Counted from the first letter of the stretch, positions 20,956-31,486 are shown. The stretch: DNA of 64,000 nt from Aureimonas sp. AU20 (GCF_001442755.1 NZ_CP006367.1:2294001-2358000), one strand, 5' to 3'. Translations and numbers: made by a program. Notes: a model not told the origin generated them from the sequence alone.

Positions 20956-21846
20956 ATGCTGGACGACGACAGGCATAGCGCGACGGACGCGGCTGACACC
21001 GAGTCCGAAGGCGGCGAGGGCGCCCATCCGTTGTTTCGCGACGCCCCCGGCTCCGTCGGCTTCAAGAAGCTTCGTAAGCGTCTGCTGCGTCAAGCGCGCG
21101 ACACGATGCAGACCTACGCCATGGTTCGGCCCGGCGCGCGTTGGCTGGTCGGCCTGTCGGGTGGCAAGGACTCCTACACGCTGCTGGCGCTGCTGCTCGA
21201 CCTGCAATGGCGGGGCCTGCTCCCGGTCGAGTTGCTCGCTTGCAATCTTGATCAGGGTCAGCCGAACTTCCCAAAGCATATTTTGCCGGACTTCCTCACG
21301 CGCTACGGCATCGCGCATCGCATCGAATATCGCGACACCTATTCGGTGGTGAAGGAGAAGGTGCCCGAGGGCGCTACGACCTGCGCCCTGTGCTCGCGCC
21401 TTCGACGCGGCAATCTCTATCGCATCGCGCGCGAAGAGGGCTGCGAGGCGCTGGTGCTCGGCCACCATCTCGACGATTCGATCGAGACCTTCTTCCTCAA
21501 CATGCTCCATGGCGGCAAGCTCTCGGCTATGCCGGGAAAGCTCCTGAACGATGAAGGCGACCTCACCGTGCTGCGGCCGCTGATCCGCTCGGCCGAAGAG
21601 GACATCGCCCGCTTCGCCGAAGCCATGCGTTTTCCCATCATTCCCTGCGATCTGTGCGGCAGCCAGGAAGGCCTGCAGCGCAGCGCGCTCAAAGGCTTCC
21701 TCGGCGATCTCGAGCGCCGCTTTCCCGGCCGCAAGGAGACGATCGCCCGCTCGCTCTCGACCGTGAAGCCGAGCCATCTCCTCGACCCCAATCTCTTCGA
21801 CTTCGCACAGCTTCAGCCTCATTCCAGAACGGACCCGACGCCGTGA
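20956..21846 (+). CDS. ttcA: tRNA 2-thiocytidine biosynthesis protein TtcA
   Basis: Iron-sulfur ATPase that thiolates cytidine 32 of tRNA. The 296-aa protein has the PP-loop motif [11 protein letters not shown], the cysteines of the cluster-binding CALC motif and a further CDLC, and [25 protein letters not shown] 20956 is chosen because AAGGAG (20941-20946) lies 9 bp upstream; an earlier in-frame start lacks such a site. The stop overlaps the GTG of the next gene by 4 bp. Confidence 0.95.
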   Translation: MLDDDRHSATDAADTESEGGEGAHPLFRDAPGSVGFKKLRKRLLRQARDTMQTYAMVRPGARWLVGLSGGKDSYTLLALLLDLQWRGLLPVELLACNLDQGQPNFPKHILPDFLTRYGIAHRIEYRDTYSVVKEKVPEGATTCALCSRLRRGNLYRIAREEGCEALVLGHHLDDSIETFFLNMLHGGKLSAMPGKLLNDEGDLTVLRPLIRSAEEDIARFAEAMRFPIIPCDLCGSQEGLQRSALKGFLGDLERRFPGRKETIARSLSTVKPSHLLDPNLFDFAQLQPHSRTDPTP

Positions 21847-22673
21847 CCCTGCCGATCGACAAACTCGCCACCATTCTGCGCGACGCCGCCAAGGCCGAAA
21901 TCCTGCCGCGCTTCCGGCGCCTGGGCGAAGGCGACATTCGCGAAAAGACCTCGGCGGTCGATCTCGTGACTGAGGCCGACGAAGCGGCCGAGCGCTTCAT
22001 CAAGCGCGAATGCGCGGCGCTTCTGCCGGATGCGCTGTTCGTCGGCGAGGAGGGCGTCGCGGCCGACCCGGCTTTGCTCGCCCAGATCGGCGACGCCGAC
22101 CTTTCGATCATCGTCGACCCGATCGACGGCACGGCGAACTTCGCCGCAGGCGCGCCGCTTTTCGGAGTCATGGCCGCCGTGGTGTCGAAGGGCGAGACGG
22201 TCGCCGGCCTGATCTACGATCCGCTGGGCGACGACTGGATGATCGCTGAAAAGGGCGCCGGCGCTTTCCTGGTGCGGCCGGACGGCGAACGCGTACGCCT
22301 TCGCACCGCCGAGCCGGTCGGCATCGCCGATATGATCGGCGTCGCGTCCTCGTCCATGCTGCCCAAGGACCAGCGCAGGGCGCTTCTGACTCGGCTCGCC
22401 GACACGCGCATTCTCGCCAATTACCGCACGGCCGCGCACGAGTACCGCCTCACGGCCTCCGGCGCTTTGCACTACCAGTTCTATGTGAAGCTGATGCCGT
22501 GGGATCATCTCGCCGGCACGCTCCTTCTGGAGGAGGCCGGCGGCTATGTCCGCAAGTGGAACGGCGAGCCCTATCGCCCGACCGACATCGAGGGCGGGCT
22601 GCTGACCGCGACCGACTCGGAAAGCTGGCAGGCGCTGCGCGCGCTGATCGGCGACGACATTCTTCGCGCTTGA
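21843..22673 (+). CDS. Inositol monophosphatase family phosphatase
   Basis: A 276-aa Mg2+-dependent phosphatase. Metal and catalytic motifs are all visible: [16 protein letters not shown] (Glu pair), [19 protein letters not shown] (the DPxDGTxNF signature) and the C-terminal [15 protein letters not shown]. The substrate cannot be told from sequence; inositol phosphates, histidinol phosphate or 3'-phosphoadenosine phosphates are possible within the superfamily. GTG 21843 overlaps the ttcA stop by 4 bp. It ends in a strong terminator. Confidence 0.9.
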   Translation: MTLPIDKLATILRDAAKAEILPRFRRLGEGDIREKTSAVDLVTEADEAAERFIKRECAALLPDALFVGEEGVAADPALLAQIGDADLSIIVDPIDGTANFAAGAPLFGVMAAVVSKGETVAGLIYDPLGDDWMIAEKGAGAFLVRPDGERVRLRTAEPVGIADMIGVASSSMLPKDQRRALLTRLADTRILANYRTAAHEYRLTASGALHYQFYVKLMPWDHLAGTLLLEEAGGYVRKWNGEPYRPTDIEGGLLTATDSESWQALRALIGDDILRA

Positions 22674-22694
22674 AACGCAACGCTATCTCAAACA

Positions 22695-22723
22695 AAAACG
22701 CCGGCCTTTGGGCCGGCGTTTTT
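22695..22723. terminator. Bidirectional rho-independent terminator
   Basis: AAAACGCCGGCC / GGCCGGCGTTTT, 12-bp perfect stem with TTTG loop, T-rich on both sides, between two convergent genes. Confidence 0.94.
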
Positions 22724-22725
22724 CG

Positions 22726-24006
22726 TTATTCAGCCGCCGCTGCGGCTGGGTGCGTGACGATCGGGTCTTCGTAGTCCACGGTCCGATCAGGCCGGAAGAG
22801 TTGTCCGTTCTCGGCCACCAGCGCGCAGACGACCGCCCCGATCGACAGGAAAACAAAGCCCGACAAGATCGGCATCAGCGTTCCGTTGTAGAGATAGCCG
22901 ATGGCCGCGCCGAGCACGCCGCCGCCGAAGGTCTGCATGAAGCCCAGCACGGAAGACGCCGTGCCGGCGACATGGCCGAGCGGCTCCATGGCCAGCGCGT
23001 TGAAATTCGTGCCGATGAAGCCGAACAGGCAGAGCGTCGCGATGATCCCAACGAAGAAGACCGGAAAGGGTGGCACGCCACCCGACAGGAGCGCGACGCT
23101 CAGATGCAGGATGTTAAACGCCAGAAACAGGCAGAGCGCGCCATGCGACAGGCGACGCATGCCGAAACGCTCCACCAACCGGGAATTGGTGAAGGACGCC
23201 ACTGCCATGAAGACGGCGCCGGCGGAGAAGTAGAGCGTGAAGGCCGGACCCAGGGCGTAGATCGTGCCGTAGATCTGTTCCGCCTGGTTGATGAAAGCGA
23301 AGAGCACGCCGAAGATCAGCGCGGTCGAAAGGGTGTAGGCGAAGGCCCGGCGGTTGGTCAGCACCAGCCGGAAGGCGCCGACGACACGGCTGACTGTGAG
23401 CGGTAGCCGATCCTCGGGATGCAGCGTCTCGGGCAAACGGACATAGGTCCAAACGCCGACGAAGGTCCCGAACACGGCGATGGCAATAAAGATCTCGTGC
23501 CAGTCTCCGAACAGGAGAACGAGCTGGCCGATATTGGGTGCGATCACCGGGATCGCCATGAAGATCATCATGACGAGGGACATGACGCTCGCCATGCGCG
23601 CGCCCCCGAAGCAGTCCCGAACCACGGAAACGGCGATGACGCGAGTCGCCGCCGCGCCGACGCCCTGGAGGGCGCGCAACGCGAGCAGCACGCCGAAGGT
23701 CGGTGAGAAGATCGCGGCGACGGAAGCGACGACATAGACGGCGAGGCCCGCGAGCAGCACCGGGCGTCGCCCAAAGCGATCCGACAGCGTGCCATAGGCG
23801 ATCTGCGCAATGCCGAAGCCCATCACGTAGGACGAGATGACGAACTGCGCCTGGTTCGGATTGGCGAGCTGCAGAGACGTCGCGATGCCCGTCAACGCGG
23901 GAATGAAGATATCGATGGCGGCGGCGTTCAGCGCCATGATGCAGGCAATGAGAGTGACGAGTTCCCAATAGGGAATCCCGCGCGTGGGATGCGACGCGTC
24001 GGACAT
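22726..24006 (-). CDS. MFS drug exporter, Bcr/CflA type
   Basis: A 426-aa inner-membrane transporter with twelve hydrophobic segments. Motif A after TM2 reads GTLSDRFGRRPVLL, and the TM1-2 region IDIFIPALTGIATSL plus TM4-5 RALQGVGAAATRVIAVSVVRDCF match the DHA1/Bcr-CflA subgroup (proton-driven efflux of bicyclomycin, chloramphenicol and similar compounds). The start MSDASHPTRG at 24006 is preferred over a 29-residue upstream extension because it gives a normal length and has GGAAAG upstream. The substrate is unknown. It is a single-gene unit between two terminators. Confidence 0.9.
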   Translation of the reverse strand: MSDASHPTRGIPYWELVTLIACIMALNAAAIDIFIPALTGIATSLQLANPNQAQFVISSYVMGFGIAQIAYGTLSDRFGRRPVLLAGLAVYVVASVAAIFSPTFGVLLALRALQGVGAAATRVIAVSVVRDCFGGARMASVMSLVMMIFMAIPVIAPNIGQLVLLFGDWHEIFIAIAVFGTFVGVWTYVRLPETLHPEDRLPLTVSRVVGAFRLVLTNRRAFAYTLSTALIFGVLFAFINQAEQIYGTIYALGPAFTLYFSAGAVFMAVASFTNSRLVERFGMRRLSHGALCLFLAFNILHLSVALLSGGVPPFPVFFVGIIATLCLFGFIGTNFNALAMEPLGHVAGTASSVLGFMQTFGGGVLGAAIGYLYNGTLMPILSGFVFLSIGAVVCALVAENGQLFRPDRTVDYEDPIVTHPAAAAAE

Positions 24007-24113
24007 GGTCTCAAATCTTTCCTGGTGCGTCTCTCGTCTACACGCTCCCCCGTCAATTGCAAGGGAGACTGATAGTTCGGCGCCTCGTAGCAAAGCTCCG
24101 TGACTGAACGAAG

Positions 24114-24142
24114 AAGGCCCGCTTCGGTTCGAAGCGGGCCTT
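24114..24142 (-). terminator. Terminator of the purine-bolA-grxD transcript
   Basis: AAGGCCCGCTTCG / CGAAGCGGGCCTT, a perfect 13-bp stem with a GTT loop, 31 bp beyond the grxD stop. The tail is only moderately T-rich on the minus strand. Confidence 0.8.
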
Positions 24143-24172
24143 CAGACGAATGGCTCTTTGCGGGCTCGCGCG

Positions 24173-24517
24173 TTACTGCGCCGCAGCGGCGCCCTTGGCT
24201 TCCACGCCGCGTTCGGAGAAGAAGTCCTGCAACTCGCCGGCCTGGAACATCTCCCGGAGAATGTCGCAACCGCCGACGAACTCGCCCTTCACATAGACCT
24301 GCGGAATCGTCGGCCAGGAGCCGTATTCCTTGATCCCTGTGCGAAGTTCGTCCGAAGACAGGACGTTGACGCCCTTATAGTCGACGCCGAGATAGTTCAG
24401 GATCTGAACGACCTGACCGGAAAAGCCGCATTGCGGAAAGTCCGGCGTGCCCTTCATGAAGACGACCACGTCGTTCGCCTTCACCTCGTTGTCGATCCAG
24501 TCGATGATGCCGCTCAT
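24173..24517 (-). CDS. grxD: Monothiol glutaredoxin, Grx4/GrxD type
   Basis: CGFS glutaredoxin that binds and transfers [2Fe-2S] clusters using glutathione. The 114-aa protein shows [21 protein letters not shown] with the single-Cys CGFS site near residue 30, then [20 protein letters not shown], the glutathione-binding TVP-like and GG motifs. It lies 106 bp downstream of a bolA-family gene; BolA and CGFS glutaredoxins form heterodimers in iron-sulfur trafficking, so the pairing is functional. Confidence 0.96.
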   Translation of the reverse strand: MSGIIDWIDNEVKANDVVVFMKGTPDFPQCGFSGQVVQILNYLGVDYKGVNVLSSDELRTGIKEYGSWPTIPQVYVKGEFVGGCDILREMFQAGELQDFFSERGVEAKGAAAAQ

Positions 24518-24622
24518 GGTCGGGTCCGTTTCAGGGTTGGCCTGCGCCGCGAGGCGATGGCGAAAAGAGTGGGGTCGCGACCTCTCGGCTTGCCGCTATC
24601 GGACGCGTCACTTGCGCAAATA

Positions 24623-24856
24623 TTACTTCGGCGCGCTGGTTTGAAGGGCGAGGGCGTGAAGAACGCCGCCCATGTTTCCCTGCAGCGCCTGGTACACCAT
24701 CTGGTGCTGCTGAACCCGCGACTTGCCGCGAAAGCTCTCCGCCACGACTTCGGCCGCGTAATGATCACCATCGCCCGCCAGATCGCGGATCGTCACCACG
24801 GCGTCGGGGATCGCCTCTTTGATCATGGTTTCGATGTCGCGGGCGTTCATCGGCAT
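24623..24856 (-). CDS. BolA-family protein (IbaG-like)
   Basis: A 77-aa BolA/IbaG domain: MPMNARDIETMIKEAIPDAVVTIRDLAGDGDHYAAEVVAESF, then RVQQHQMVYQALQG, with the conserved His of the H-x-x-V-Y segment that can ligate the shared [2Fe-2S] cluster with glutaredoxin. Start 24856 has AGGAG 9 bp upstream; a longer frame adds ten residues without a site. It sits between purL and grxD, the usual alphaproteobacterial arrangement. Probably a partner of the neighbouring CGFS glutaredoxin. Confidence 0.92.
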   Translation of the reverse strand: MPMNARDIETMIKEAIPDAVVTIRDLAGDGDHYAAEVVAESFRGKSRVQQHQMVYQALQGNMGGVLHALALQTSAPK

Positions 24857-24944
24857 GCGGTCGATCTCCTGGCTGGGCGCGACCAAACCGGTCGCGTCTC
24901 CCCGAAGCGAAGATAGGCGCTTCGGGGGAGGCTCGCAACGCGGT

Positions 24945-27155
24945 TCAGGCCGCGCTGGCGTCTACGACGCCGGCCATGAAGTTGGGGAACCAGCTTTCAT
25001 GCGCGACGGTCAGCCGCTCGACCTCGATCGAAAGCGCGCCGTTCACGACCAGCGCCGTGCCGCCGACCGTGCCGAGCTCGCGCATGGGAATGCTTCCCGC
25101 CTCTGTCTCGATCGCCGATGCGTCTTTCGACGCGACGGCAACGACATAACGGGCCTGATCCTCGCCGAAGAGCGGGCCATGCAGGGCGCCGCCGCCGACA
25201 TTGACCTTGGCCCCTTTGCCAGCGGCCATGCACATTTCGGCCAGCGCGATGCCGAGCCCGCCGTCCGAAAGATCGTGGCAGGCGGTGACGCGGCCCGAGC
25301 GGATCAGCCCGCGTACGAAATCGCCATGGCGCTTCTCGGCTTCGAGATCGACCGGCGGCGGGGCGCCGTCTTCGCGGCCCTCGACCTCGCGCAGATAGAT
25401 CGAGCTGCCGAGATGCTGCCCGTCCTGGCCTAGCAAGAACAGGACATCGCCTTCCTGCATGCCGCCGATCGTCGCCGTGTGCCGGCGATCGTCGATCAGC
25501 CCGACACCGCCGATCGTGGGCGTCGGCAGGATCGCGCGACCATGCGTCTCGTTGTAGAGCGAGACATTGCCCGACACGATCGGGAAGTCGAGCGCGCGGC
25601 AGGCGGCGCCGATGCCTTCGACGGCTTTCACGAACTGGCCCATGATCTCGGGCTTCTCGGGATTGCCGAAATTCAGATTGTCGGTCGCGGCCAGCGGCTC
25701 GGCGCCGACGGCCGTCAGGTTGCGCCAGCATTCGGCCACAGCCTGCGCGCCGCCCTGCCAGGGATCGGCCTCGCAGAAGCGCGGCGTCACGTCGGAGGAG
25801 AAGGCCAGCGCCTTGGTCGCGTGGCCGTCGACGCGCACCACGCCGGCGTCGCCGCCCGGGCGCTGCAGCGAGTTGCCCTGGATCAGCGTGTCGTACTGCT
25901 CGAAGACCCAACGGCGCGAGGCGATGTCGGGCGAGCCGAGAACCTTGAGCAGCGCCTTCGCGTAGTCGCGCGGCTCCGGCACGTCGGAAAGATGCACGAC
26001 CTTGGCTGGCTTGGGCTCGGTCCAGGGACGATCATACTCCGGCGCCTGATCGCCGAGATCCTTGATCGGGAGGTTCGCGACTTCGCGGCCATCGAACAGG
26101 ATGCGGAAGCGCAGGTCGTTCGTGGTCTTGCCGACCACGGCGAAGTCGAGGCCCCATTTGCGGAAGATCGCTTCGGCCACCTCCTGCTTGGACGGCTCCA
26201 GCACCATGAGCATGCGCTCTTGGCTTTCCGAGAGCATCATCTCGTAGGGTGTCATGCGCTCTTCGCGAACCGGGACCCTGTTGAGATCGAGCTCGATGCC
26301 GAGGTCGCCCTTGGCGCCCATCTCGACCGCCGAGCAGGTGAGGCCCGCGGCGCCCATATCCTGGATCGCGATCACCGCGCCGGTCTGCATGAGTTCGAGG
26401 CAGGCTTCGAGCAGGCATTTCTCGGTGAAGGGGTCACCGACCTGCACGGTCGGGCGCTTCTCCTCGATCTTGTCGTCAAATTCGGCCGAGGCCATAGTCG
26501 CGCCGCCGACGCCGTCGCGGCCCGTCTTGGCGCCGAGATAGACGACCGGCAGGCCTACGCCCTTGGCCTCGGACAGGAAGATAGCGTCCGTTTTGGCGAG
26601 CCCCGCCGCGAAGGCGTTGACCAGGCAATTGCCGTTGTAGCGAGGATGGAAGTTCACCTCGCCGCCCACCGTCGGCACACCGAAGGAATTGCCGTAGCCA
26701 CCGACGCCGGCCACAACGCCGGCCACGAGATGGCGCGTCTTGGGATGGTCCGGTGCGCCGAAGCGCAGCGCGTTCATCGCCGCGATCGGCCGTGCGCCCA
26801 TGGTGAAGACATCGCGAAGGATGCCGCCGACGCCGGTCGCCGCGCCCTGATAGGGCTCGATGTAAGAGGGGTGGTTGTGCGACTCCATCTTGAAGACGAC
26901 GCAGTCGCCATCGCCGATGTCCACGACGCCCGCGTTCTCGCCCGGGCCCTGGATGACGCGCGGCCCTTTGGTCGGCAGCGTGCGAAGCCAGCGCTTGGAG
27001 GATTTGTACGAGCAATGCTCGTTCCACATGGCCGAGAAGATGCCAAGCTCGGTGATGGTCGGCTCGCGGCCGATCAGGTCGAGAATGCGCTGGTACTCGT
27101 CCGGCTTCAGCCCGTGGCTGGCGATGAGGTCGGGCGTGATGGCGATGTCGGTCAT
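24945..27155 (-). CDS. purL: Phosphoribosylformylglycinamidine synthase, large subunit (short PurL)
   Basis: Converts FGAR to FGAM in purine synthesis using ammonia delivered by PurQ, with PurS as bridge. The 736-aa length is the small PurL form. Motifs: [45 protein letters not shown] (ATP and substrate sites), [24 protein letters not shown] and [26 protein letters not shown] lies just before ATG 27155, and the 61-residue open extension upstream is not PurL-like. The purS and purQ genes lie upstream on the same strand, separated by two unknown genes. Confidence 0.97.
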   Translation of the reverse strand: MTDIAITPDLIASHGLKPDEYQRILDLIGREPTITELGIFSAMWNEHCSYKSSKRWLRTLPTKGPRVIQGPGENAGVVDIGDGDCVVFKMESHNHPSYIEPYQGAATGVGGILRDVFTMGARPIAAMNALRFGAPDHPKTRHLVAGVVAGVGGYGNSFGVPTVGGEVNFHPRYNGNCLVNAFAAGLAKTDAIFLSEAKGVGLPVVYLGAKTGRDGVGGATMASAEFDDKIEEKRPTVQVGDPFTEKCLLEACLELMQTGAVIAIQDMGAAGLTCSAVEMGAKGDLGIELDLNRVPVREERMTPYEMMLSESQERMLMVLEPSKQEVAEAIFRKWGLDFAVVGKTTNDLRFRILFDGREVANLPIKDLGDQAPEYDRPWTEPKPAKVVHLSDVPEPRDYAKALLKVLGSPDIASRRWVFEQYDTLIQGNSLQRPGGDAGVVRVDGHATKALAFSSDVTPRFCEADPWQGGAQAVAECWRNLTAVGAEPLAATDNLNFGNPEKPEIMGQFVKAVEGIGAACRALDFPIVSGNVSLYNETHGRAILPTPTIGGVGLIDDRRHTATIGGMQEGDVLFLLGQDGQHLGSSIYLREVEGREDGAPPPVDLEAEKRHGDFVRGLIRSGRVTACHDLSDGGLGIALAEMCMAAGKGAKVNVGGGALHGPLFGEDQARYVVAVASKDASAIETEAGSIPMRELGTVGGTALVVNGALSIEVERLTVAHESWFPNFMAGVVDASAA

Positions 27156-27240
27156 GGAGCCTCCGGGCGAGAGGAGAAAAACGCGCTCGGCCGTCCTTCG
27201 CATTGGCGAAGGTCGATCACAAGCGGAAAGCGGACAGTTT

Positions 27241-27639
27241 TCACCGGGCGTCCACCCAGTCGGAACGGTTGCGACAAAGGCCGACATCGGCGGCGGCGCG
27301 AACGATCTGCACGTCGTCCTCCACCTGGCTGACAGCACCTTCGATCCGGCGTTGAAGAATCAGGAGCGTGTGGTCCTGCCTGCCGTCACGCATCGGTGCG
27401 CGCAGGCAAAGAGCGAAGCCGCGCGCTGGATCTGCGAAGACGAAACCTTGCGTGCGCTGGAAGGGGCGGCCACGATAAATGGCGCGTCCGGTATCCCTCG
27501 CATAGCGTGCTTCCGCGCCGTTTGGTGCGCCGAACTCGCTTGCTCGGGCGACTGTCACCGGGCCACCGGACGACTGACATCCAGCCAAAGCGGCGAGGGC
27601 GATCACGGCGGCGAAGCGGACGAGCGGCGAAGCTTGCAT
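27241..27639 (-). CDS. Putative outer-membrane lipoprotein of unknown function
   Basis: A 132-aa product starting [21 protein letters not shown], a type II signal peptide with lipobox LAGC and Cys21. The mature part has [34 protein letters not shown] and ends [19 protein letters not shown], so it carries two further cysteines that could pair. I do not recognise a family. Its start lies 1 bp after the stop of the preceding membrane-protein gene and it precedes purL by 85 bp, so it is co-transcribed with the purine genes. Confidence 0.75.
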   Translation of the reverse strand: MQASPLVRFAAVIALAALAGCQSSGGPVTVARASEFGAPNGAEARYARDTGRAIYRGRPFQRTQGFVFADPARGFALCLRAPMRDGRQDHTLLILQRRIEGAVSQVEDDVQIVRAAADVGLCRNRSDWVDAR

Positions 27640-27640
27640 G

Positions 27641-28189
27641 TCAGGCGGAACAATCACCCGAACCAGCCGACCAGCGGGCGAGATCGCCTTCGAGACGCGC
27701 ACGCAGGGGCGACTGAAGCAGCGGGCCGTAGGTGTCGACCTCCGCGGAGCCGCTTCGCCCTTCCACCACGAGGAGCGGGCGCTCTTCCGGCCGGTTCTTC
27801 GGAACCAGGAGGAAGCGCGGGCGACCGGAGAAGGAGGAGAGTTCGGGCGCCAGCGAATAGCCTGTGAATGCGGGATCGCGCGACTTGAACCAGCAGCGAT
27901 TGACCGTCAACGCCAGCCGCTCCATCCGATCGAGGCCAGTGTCGATTTTGCGCACAGGAGCCTGCTTCGTCGGAGGCACCACGGGCGGCGTCGCACAGCT
28001 GGCGAGAAAGGTCAGGAGCAGGCCGGTGCTGGCAGCAGCCAGACCCGAGGCCGCGCCGAGCAGCCCCAGGACCACGGCCGCCGCACCGAAACTCACGCCG
28101 ACAAGCGCAAAGACCGCCGGCGAGAGAACGAGCAGAACCGGCAGCAGCCCGAGGATCAGAAAGAAACGGACGAGGGGTTGGCGGCTCAC
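27641..28189 (-). CDS. Uncharacterised membrane-anchored protein
   Basis: A 182-aa protein with two hydrophobic stretches (about residues 5-30 and 32-65), the second ending FLASC, which could be a late lipobox or simply the end of a membrane helix. The rest is predicted outside the cytoplasm: [29 protein letters not shown], then [23 protein letters not shown] do not recognise the family. ATG 28189 overlaps the purQ stop by 4 bp, and the lipoprotein gene follows after 1 bp, so purQ and both envelope genes form one translationally linked unit. Confidence 0.75.
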   Translation of the reverse strand: MSRQPLVRFFLILGLLPVLLVLSPAVFALVGVSFGAAAVVLGLLGAASGLAAASTGLLLTFLASCATPPVVPPTKQAPVRKIDTGLDRMERLALTVNRCWFKSRDPAFTGYSLAPELSSFSGRPRFLLVPKNRPEERPLLVVEGRSGSAEVDTYGPLLQSPLRARLEGDLARWSAGSGDCSA

Positions 28190-28869
28190 GCAGCCAGACC
28201 GCGCGGAACGAGGCCGAGGGCGCTTTCGAAAAGGCCGCGACCATCCGTGCCGCCGTGCTCCGGCTCGATCAGGTTCTCGGGATGCGGCATGAGGCCGAGG
28301 ACATTGCCTTCGGCGCTGACAATGCCGGCAATGTCGTTGATCGCGCCGTTCGGGTTCGTGCCCTCAGCGTAGCGGAAGGCAACCTGACCCTCACCCTCGA
28401 TCCGCGCGAGCGTCTCCGAGTCCGCGAAGTAATTGCCGTCGTGATGGGCGACCGGGCAGCGGATGACCTGGCCCTGCCGATAGGCGCTGGTGAACCGCGT
28501 CGATGCGTTCGCCACTTCCAGCTTCACCTCGCGGCAAACGAACTTGAGGCTCGTGTTGCGCATGAGCGCGCCGGGCAGGAGCCCGGTCTCGCACAGGATC
28601 TGGAAGCCGTTGCAGACGCCGAGCACCGTAACGCCCTTGCGCGCCTTCTCGGCCACGGCCTGCATGACGGGCGAGCGTGCGGCAATGGCGCCGCAGCGCA
28701 GATAGTCGCCGAACGAGAAGCCGCCCGGCACGACAATCAGGTCTACATCGGGAATGTCCGTGTCCGTCTGCCAGACGGTCACAGGCGCGGTTCCCGAGAT
28801 CTTGGTCAAGGCCGCGATCATGTCGCGGTCGCGGTTGAGGCCGGGAAGAAGGACGACGGCGGATTTCAT
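28186..28869 (-). CDS. purQ: Phosphoribosylformylglycinamidine synthase, glutaminase subunit
   Basis: Class I glutamine amidotransferase that supplies ammonia to PurL. The 227-aa protein has [14 protein letters not shown] at the start, [19 protein letters not shown], the nucleophile Cys in [12 protein letters not shown], and the catalytic His/Glu in [12 protein letters not shown]. It starts 13 bp after purS and overlaps the next gene by 4 bp. Confidence 0.97.
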   Translation of the reverse strand: MKSAVVLLPGLNRDRDMIAALTKISGTAPVTVWQTDTDIPDVDLIVVPGGFSFGDYLRCGAIAARSPVMQAVAEKARKGVTVLGVCNGFQILCETGLLPGALMRNTSLKFVCREVKLEVANASTRFTSAYRQGQVIRCPVAHHDGNYFADSETLARIEGEGQVAFRYAEGTNPNGAINDIAGIVSAEGNVLGLMPHPENLIEPEHGGTDGRGLFESALGLVPRGLAA

Positions 28870-28881
28870 GGCGGCCCGACC

Positions 28882-29124
28882 TCAGACGATCTGAATGGCG
28901 TAGTTCTCGATGACCGTGTTGGCGAGGAGCTGTTCGCACATCGCCTTCAGGTCGGCTTCGGCCTTGCCTGTATCGACGCCATCGATCTCCACGTCGAAGA
29001 CCTTGCCCTGACGGACGGCGCCGACGCCGCCGAAGCCGAGCGTTCCGAGCGCTCCTTCGATCGCCTTGCCCTGCGGGTCCAGAACGCCGTTCTTGAGGGT
29101 GACGACGATGCGAGCCTTGATCAC
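28882..29124 (-). CDS. purS: Phosphoribosylformylglycinamidine synthase subunit PurS
   Basis: An 80-aa dimeric subunit that bridges PurQ and short PurL and shields ammonia. It has the standard pattern KARIVVTLKNGVLDPQGKAIEGALGTLGF, RQGKVFDVEIDG and ANTVIENYAIQI. Its presence fits the short PurL encoded downstream. Confidence 0.96.
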   Translation of the reverse strand: MIKARIVVTLKNGVLDPQGKAIEGALGTLGFGGVGAVRQGKVFDVEIDGVDTGKAEADLKAMCEQLLANTVIENYAIQIV

Positions 29125-29191
29125 GGAATAAGCCTGCCTTGCGAATGAACCAGTCTGAGAGCCGGCGCCGGTTGCGACGCCGGCAGGGGCG

Positions 29192-29956
29192 TCACTTGAC
29201 CAACACCGGCCCGGAAGGGCGGGGCGGCTCGTTTTCGTTCATGATGCCGAGCCGGCGGGCGACTTCCTGATAGGCTTCGACCAGACCGCCCATGTCACGC
29301 CGGAAGCGATCCTTGTCGAGCTTGTCCTGCGTCTGCACGTCCCAAAGGCGGCAGGAGTCGGGCGAGATCTCGTCGGCCACGACGATGCGCATCATGTCAC
29401 CTTCGAACAGGCGGCCCGTCTCGATCTTGAAGTCGACGAGTTGGATGCCGACGCCGAGGAAAAGGCCGGACAGGAAGTCGTTGACGCGAATGGCGAGCGC
29501 CATGATGTCGTCGATTTCCTGCGGGCTGGCCCAGCCGAAGGCCGTGATGTGCTCTTCCGAGACCATCGGGTCGTCGAGCTGGTCGGCCTTGTAGTAGAAT
29601 TCGATGATCGAGCGCGGAAGAACCGTGCCTTCCTCGATGCCGAGGCGCTTTGCCAGCGAGCCGGCCGCGACATTGCGCACGACGACCTCGAGCGGAATGA
29701 TCTCCACTTCCTTGATCAGCTGCTCGCGCATGTTCAACCGACGAATGAAATGCGTCGGGATGCCGATCCGGTTCAGGTGCGTGAAGATATACTCGGAAAT
29801 CCGATTGTTCAGGACGCCCTTGCCGTCCACGACCTCGTGCTTCTTCTTGTTGAAGGCGGTCGCGTCGTCCTTGAAGAACTGGACGAGGGTGCCGGGCTCG
29901 GGGCCTTCATAAAGGATCTTCCCCTTGCCTTCGTAGATACGGCGGCGACGTGTCAT
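29192..29956 (-). CDS. purC: Phosphoribosylaminoimidazole-succinocarboxamide synthase (SAICAR synthetase)
   Basis: Joins CAIR and aspartate with ATP. The 254-aa enzyme opens [34 protein letters not shown] and contains [37 protein letters not shown] (written IPLEVV here), DDPMVSEEH, and [10 protein letters not shown] near the active site followed by [19 protein letters not shown] at 29956 is taken as start; MSMTRRRR at 29962 is the alternative. It heads the purC-purS-purQ-...-purL run. Confidence 0.96.
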   Translation of the reverse strand: MTRRRRIYEGKGKILYEGPEPGTLVQFFKDDATAFNKKKHEVVDGKGVLNNRISEYIFTHLNRIGIPTHFIRRLNMREQLIKEVEIIPLEVVVRNVAAGSLAKRLGIEEGTVLPRSIIEFYYKADQLDDPMVSEEHITAFGWASPQEIDDIMALAIRVNDFLSGLFLGVGIQLVDFKIETGRLFEGDMMRIVVADEISPDSCRLWDVQTQDKLDKDRFRRDMGGLVEAYQEVARRLGIMNENEPPRPSGPVLVK

Positions 29957-30164
29957 GGACATTGCTCGATCGTGAGTTAGGAAGCGAGTCGTTGGAAAAC
30001 TCGCGAAGAACCGCATGCTTAAGCCGGCTCATTATCCCAAACGCGGGTTCTAAACAATCGCTTCCCCGAAATTCCAGCATCCGCGCCCCGTGCAAGAGGC
30101 TCGCGGGCTTGCTAAACGGCACCGGAGGGTCTGGTCTCACCGGACGCGATGGGAGGACGAGGTC

Positions 30165-30932
30165 GTGACGGTCGGAAAACTTCGAGAGATGTTGGGCAGC
30201 CCGGACGTGGCGCTTTCGGCCTGGGCGGGACTCGGGGACCCCGTGGTCCATGAAGCGCTCCTGGCCGCCTTCGACGTCATCACCTTCGACGTTCAGCATG
30301 GCCTGCAGAGCATCGAGGAGATTCGCGAAGGCTGCGCGCGGGCGGTGTTCCTCGGCAAGCCGGCGCTCGTGCGGGTGCCGATCGGCGATCTCGCGCTGGC
30401 CGGCCGCGTGCTCGACTTCGGTGCGACGGGCGTGATCCTGCCCATGGTGGACAATGCGGCGGAGGCCGAGCGCTTCGCCCGCGCGCTGCGCTACCCGCCG
30501 CTGGGAATGCGCTCCTTCGGGCCCGCTCGCGCGCTTTCGCTCTTCGGAATGAATTCGGCGGAAGCCTATATCGAGGAGGCGAACAAGGGGATCGTGTCTC
30601 TCGCGATGATCGAGACAGCCGGCGCCTTCCGCGAGATCGACGCGATTCTCGCCGTGCCGGAACTCGGCGGCGTGTTCGTCGGCCCGTCCGATCTCTCGCT
30701 GGCTCTCGGCGGCAAGCTCGATCCGAACGGATCGGCCAGCGACGAGGCCGCCCATCTGATCTGCCGGCAGGCCAAAAGCGCAGGCAAGATCGCCGCCGTC
30801 TATGCCGCGAATGCTGCCGACGCCCGGCGCTACCGCGACATGGGCTACGACCTGATCTGCGTTGCCTCCGACATCGGTCTTCTGAAGCAGGCCTCGCTCG
30901 CGATCTGCGCCGAGATCCGCCGCAAGGACTAA
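30165..30932 (+). CDS. HpcH/HpaI-family aldolase
   Basis: A 255-aa class II pyruvate/2-oxo-acid aldolase of the HpcH/HpaI (citrate lyase beta-like) family. Visible blocks are FDVITFDVQHGLQS (divalent-metal and catalytic region), VRVPIG, LDFGATGVILPMVDNAAEAERF, ARALSLFG, IETAGAFREIDAILAVPELGGVFVGPSDLSLALG, with the metal-binding E and D residues. Likely cleaves 4-hydroxy-2-oxo acids to pyruvate plus an aldehyde; the natural substrate is unknown. GTG 30165 has GGAGG 8 bp upstream. The stop overlaps the convergent hydrolase gene. Confidence 0.87.
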   Translation: MTVGKLREMLGSPDVALSAWAGLGDPVVHEALLAAFDVITFDVQHGLQSIEEIREGCARAVFLGKPALVRVPIGDLALAGRVLDFGATGVILPMVDNAAEAERFARALRYPPLGMRSFGPARALSLFGMNSAEAYIEEANKGIVSLAMIETAGAFREIDAILAVPELGGVFVGPSDLSLALGGKLDPNGSASDEAAHLICRQAKSAGKIAAVYAANAADARRYRDMGYDLICVASDIGLLKQASLAICAEIRRKD

Positions 30933-31486
30933 GCGGCGGGCAGTCGCGCCAGGAACTTGCCGAAGGTGAGGAGGCCTTCCGGCCACGGGCCATGGCCGCT
31001 GTCGCCGTTTAGATGGCCCGATTCTCCAGCATCGATGAAGAGCGAGCCCCAGGCGCCGGCCGCATCCTCCGCCGCCTCGAAGCGGGAATAGGGATCGTTG
31101 CGGCTGGCGACCACCACCGATGGGAAGGGCAGCGGCTCGCGCGGATAGGGGCCGAAGGTGGTGAGGTGCTTCGGCCGGATCGTCATGTCCGCGACGTCCG
31201 GCGGGGCCACAAAGAAAGCTCCTGCGACCTGCTTTCTGAACAGCGGAACGGCCTGCACCACGGCGGCGACGCCGAGCGAATGGGCCACGATCACCGGCGG
31301 CCGCTCGGCGGCATTCACCGCCTCGGCGACGGTGCGCACCCAATCCTCGCGGACCGGCTTCGACCATTCCACCTGCTGGACGCGGCGGGCCGTGGACAGC
31401 TTCTGCTCCCAGCGGGACTGCCAGTGGTTTTCGTCCGCTCCCTTGTAGCCGGGAACGATGAGGATATCGGCTTCTGAAACGCGCAT
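30929..31486 (-). CDS. RBBP9/YdeN-type serine hydrolase
   Basis: A 185-aa alpha/beta hydrolase: ILIVPGYKGADENHWQSRWEQ at the N-terminus is the RBBP9/YdeN hallmark, with the nucleophile Ser in VAHSLGVAAV, an acidic residue in VASRNDPYS, and His in DAGESGHLNGDSG. The substrate is unknown; these small hydrolases lack a lid. The start at 31486 (MRVSEAD) gives the expected N-terminus. The 3' end overlaps the aldolase gene by 4 bp tail to tail. Confidence 0.88.
   Translation of the reverse strand: MRVSEADILIVPGYKGADENHWQSRWEQKLSTARRVQQVEWSKPVREDWVRTVAEAVNAAERPPVIVAHSLGVAAVVQAVPLFRKQVAGAFFVAPPDVADMTIRPKHLTTFGPYPREPLPFPSVVVASRNDPYSRFEAAEDAAGAWGSLFIDAGESGHLNGDSGHGPWPEGLLTFGKFLARLPAA

Noticed and set aside
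25479..27332. Long plus-strand open frame opposite purL.
   Set aside because: Shadow of purL; composition typical of antisense frames and no domain.
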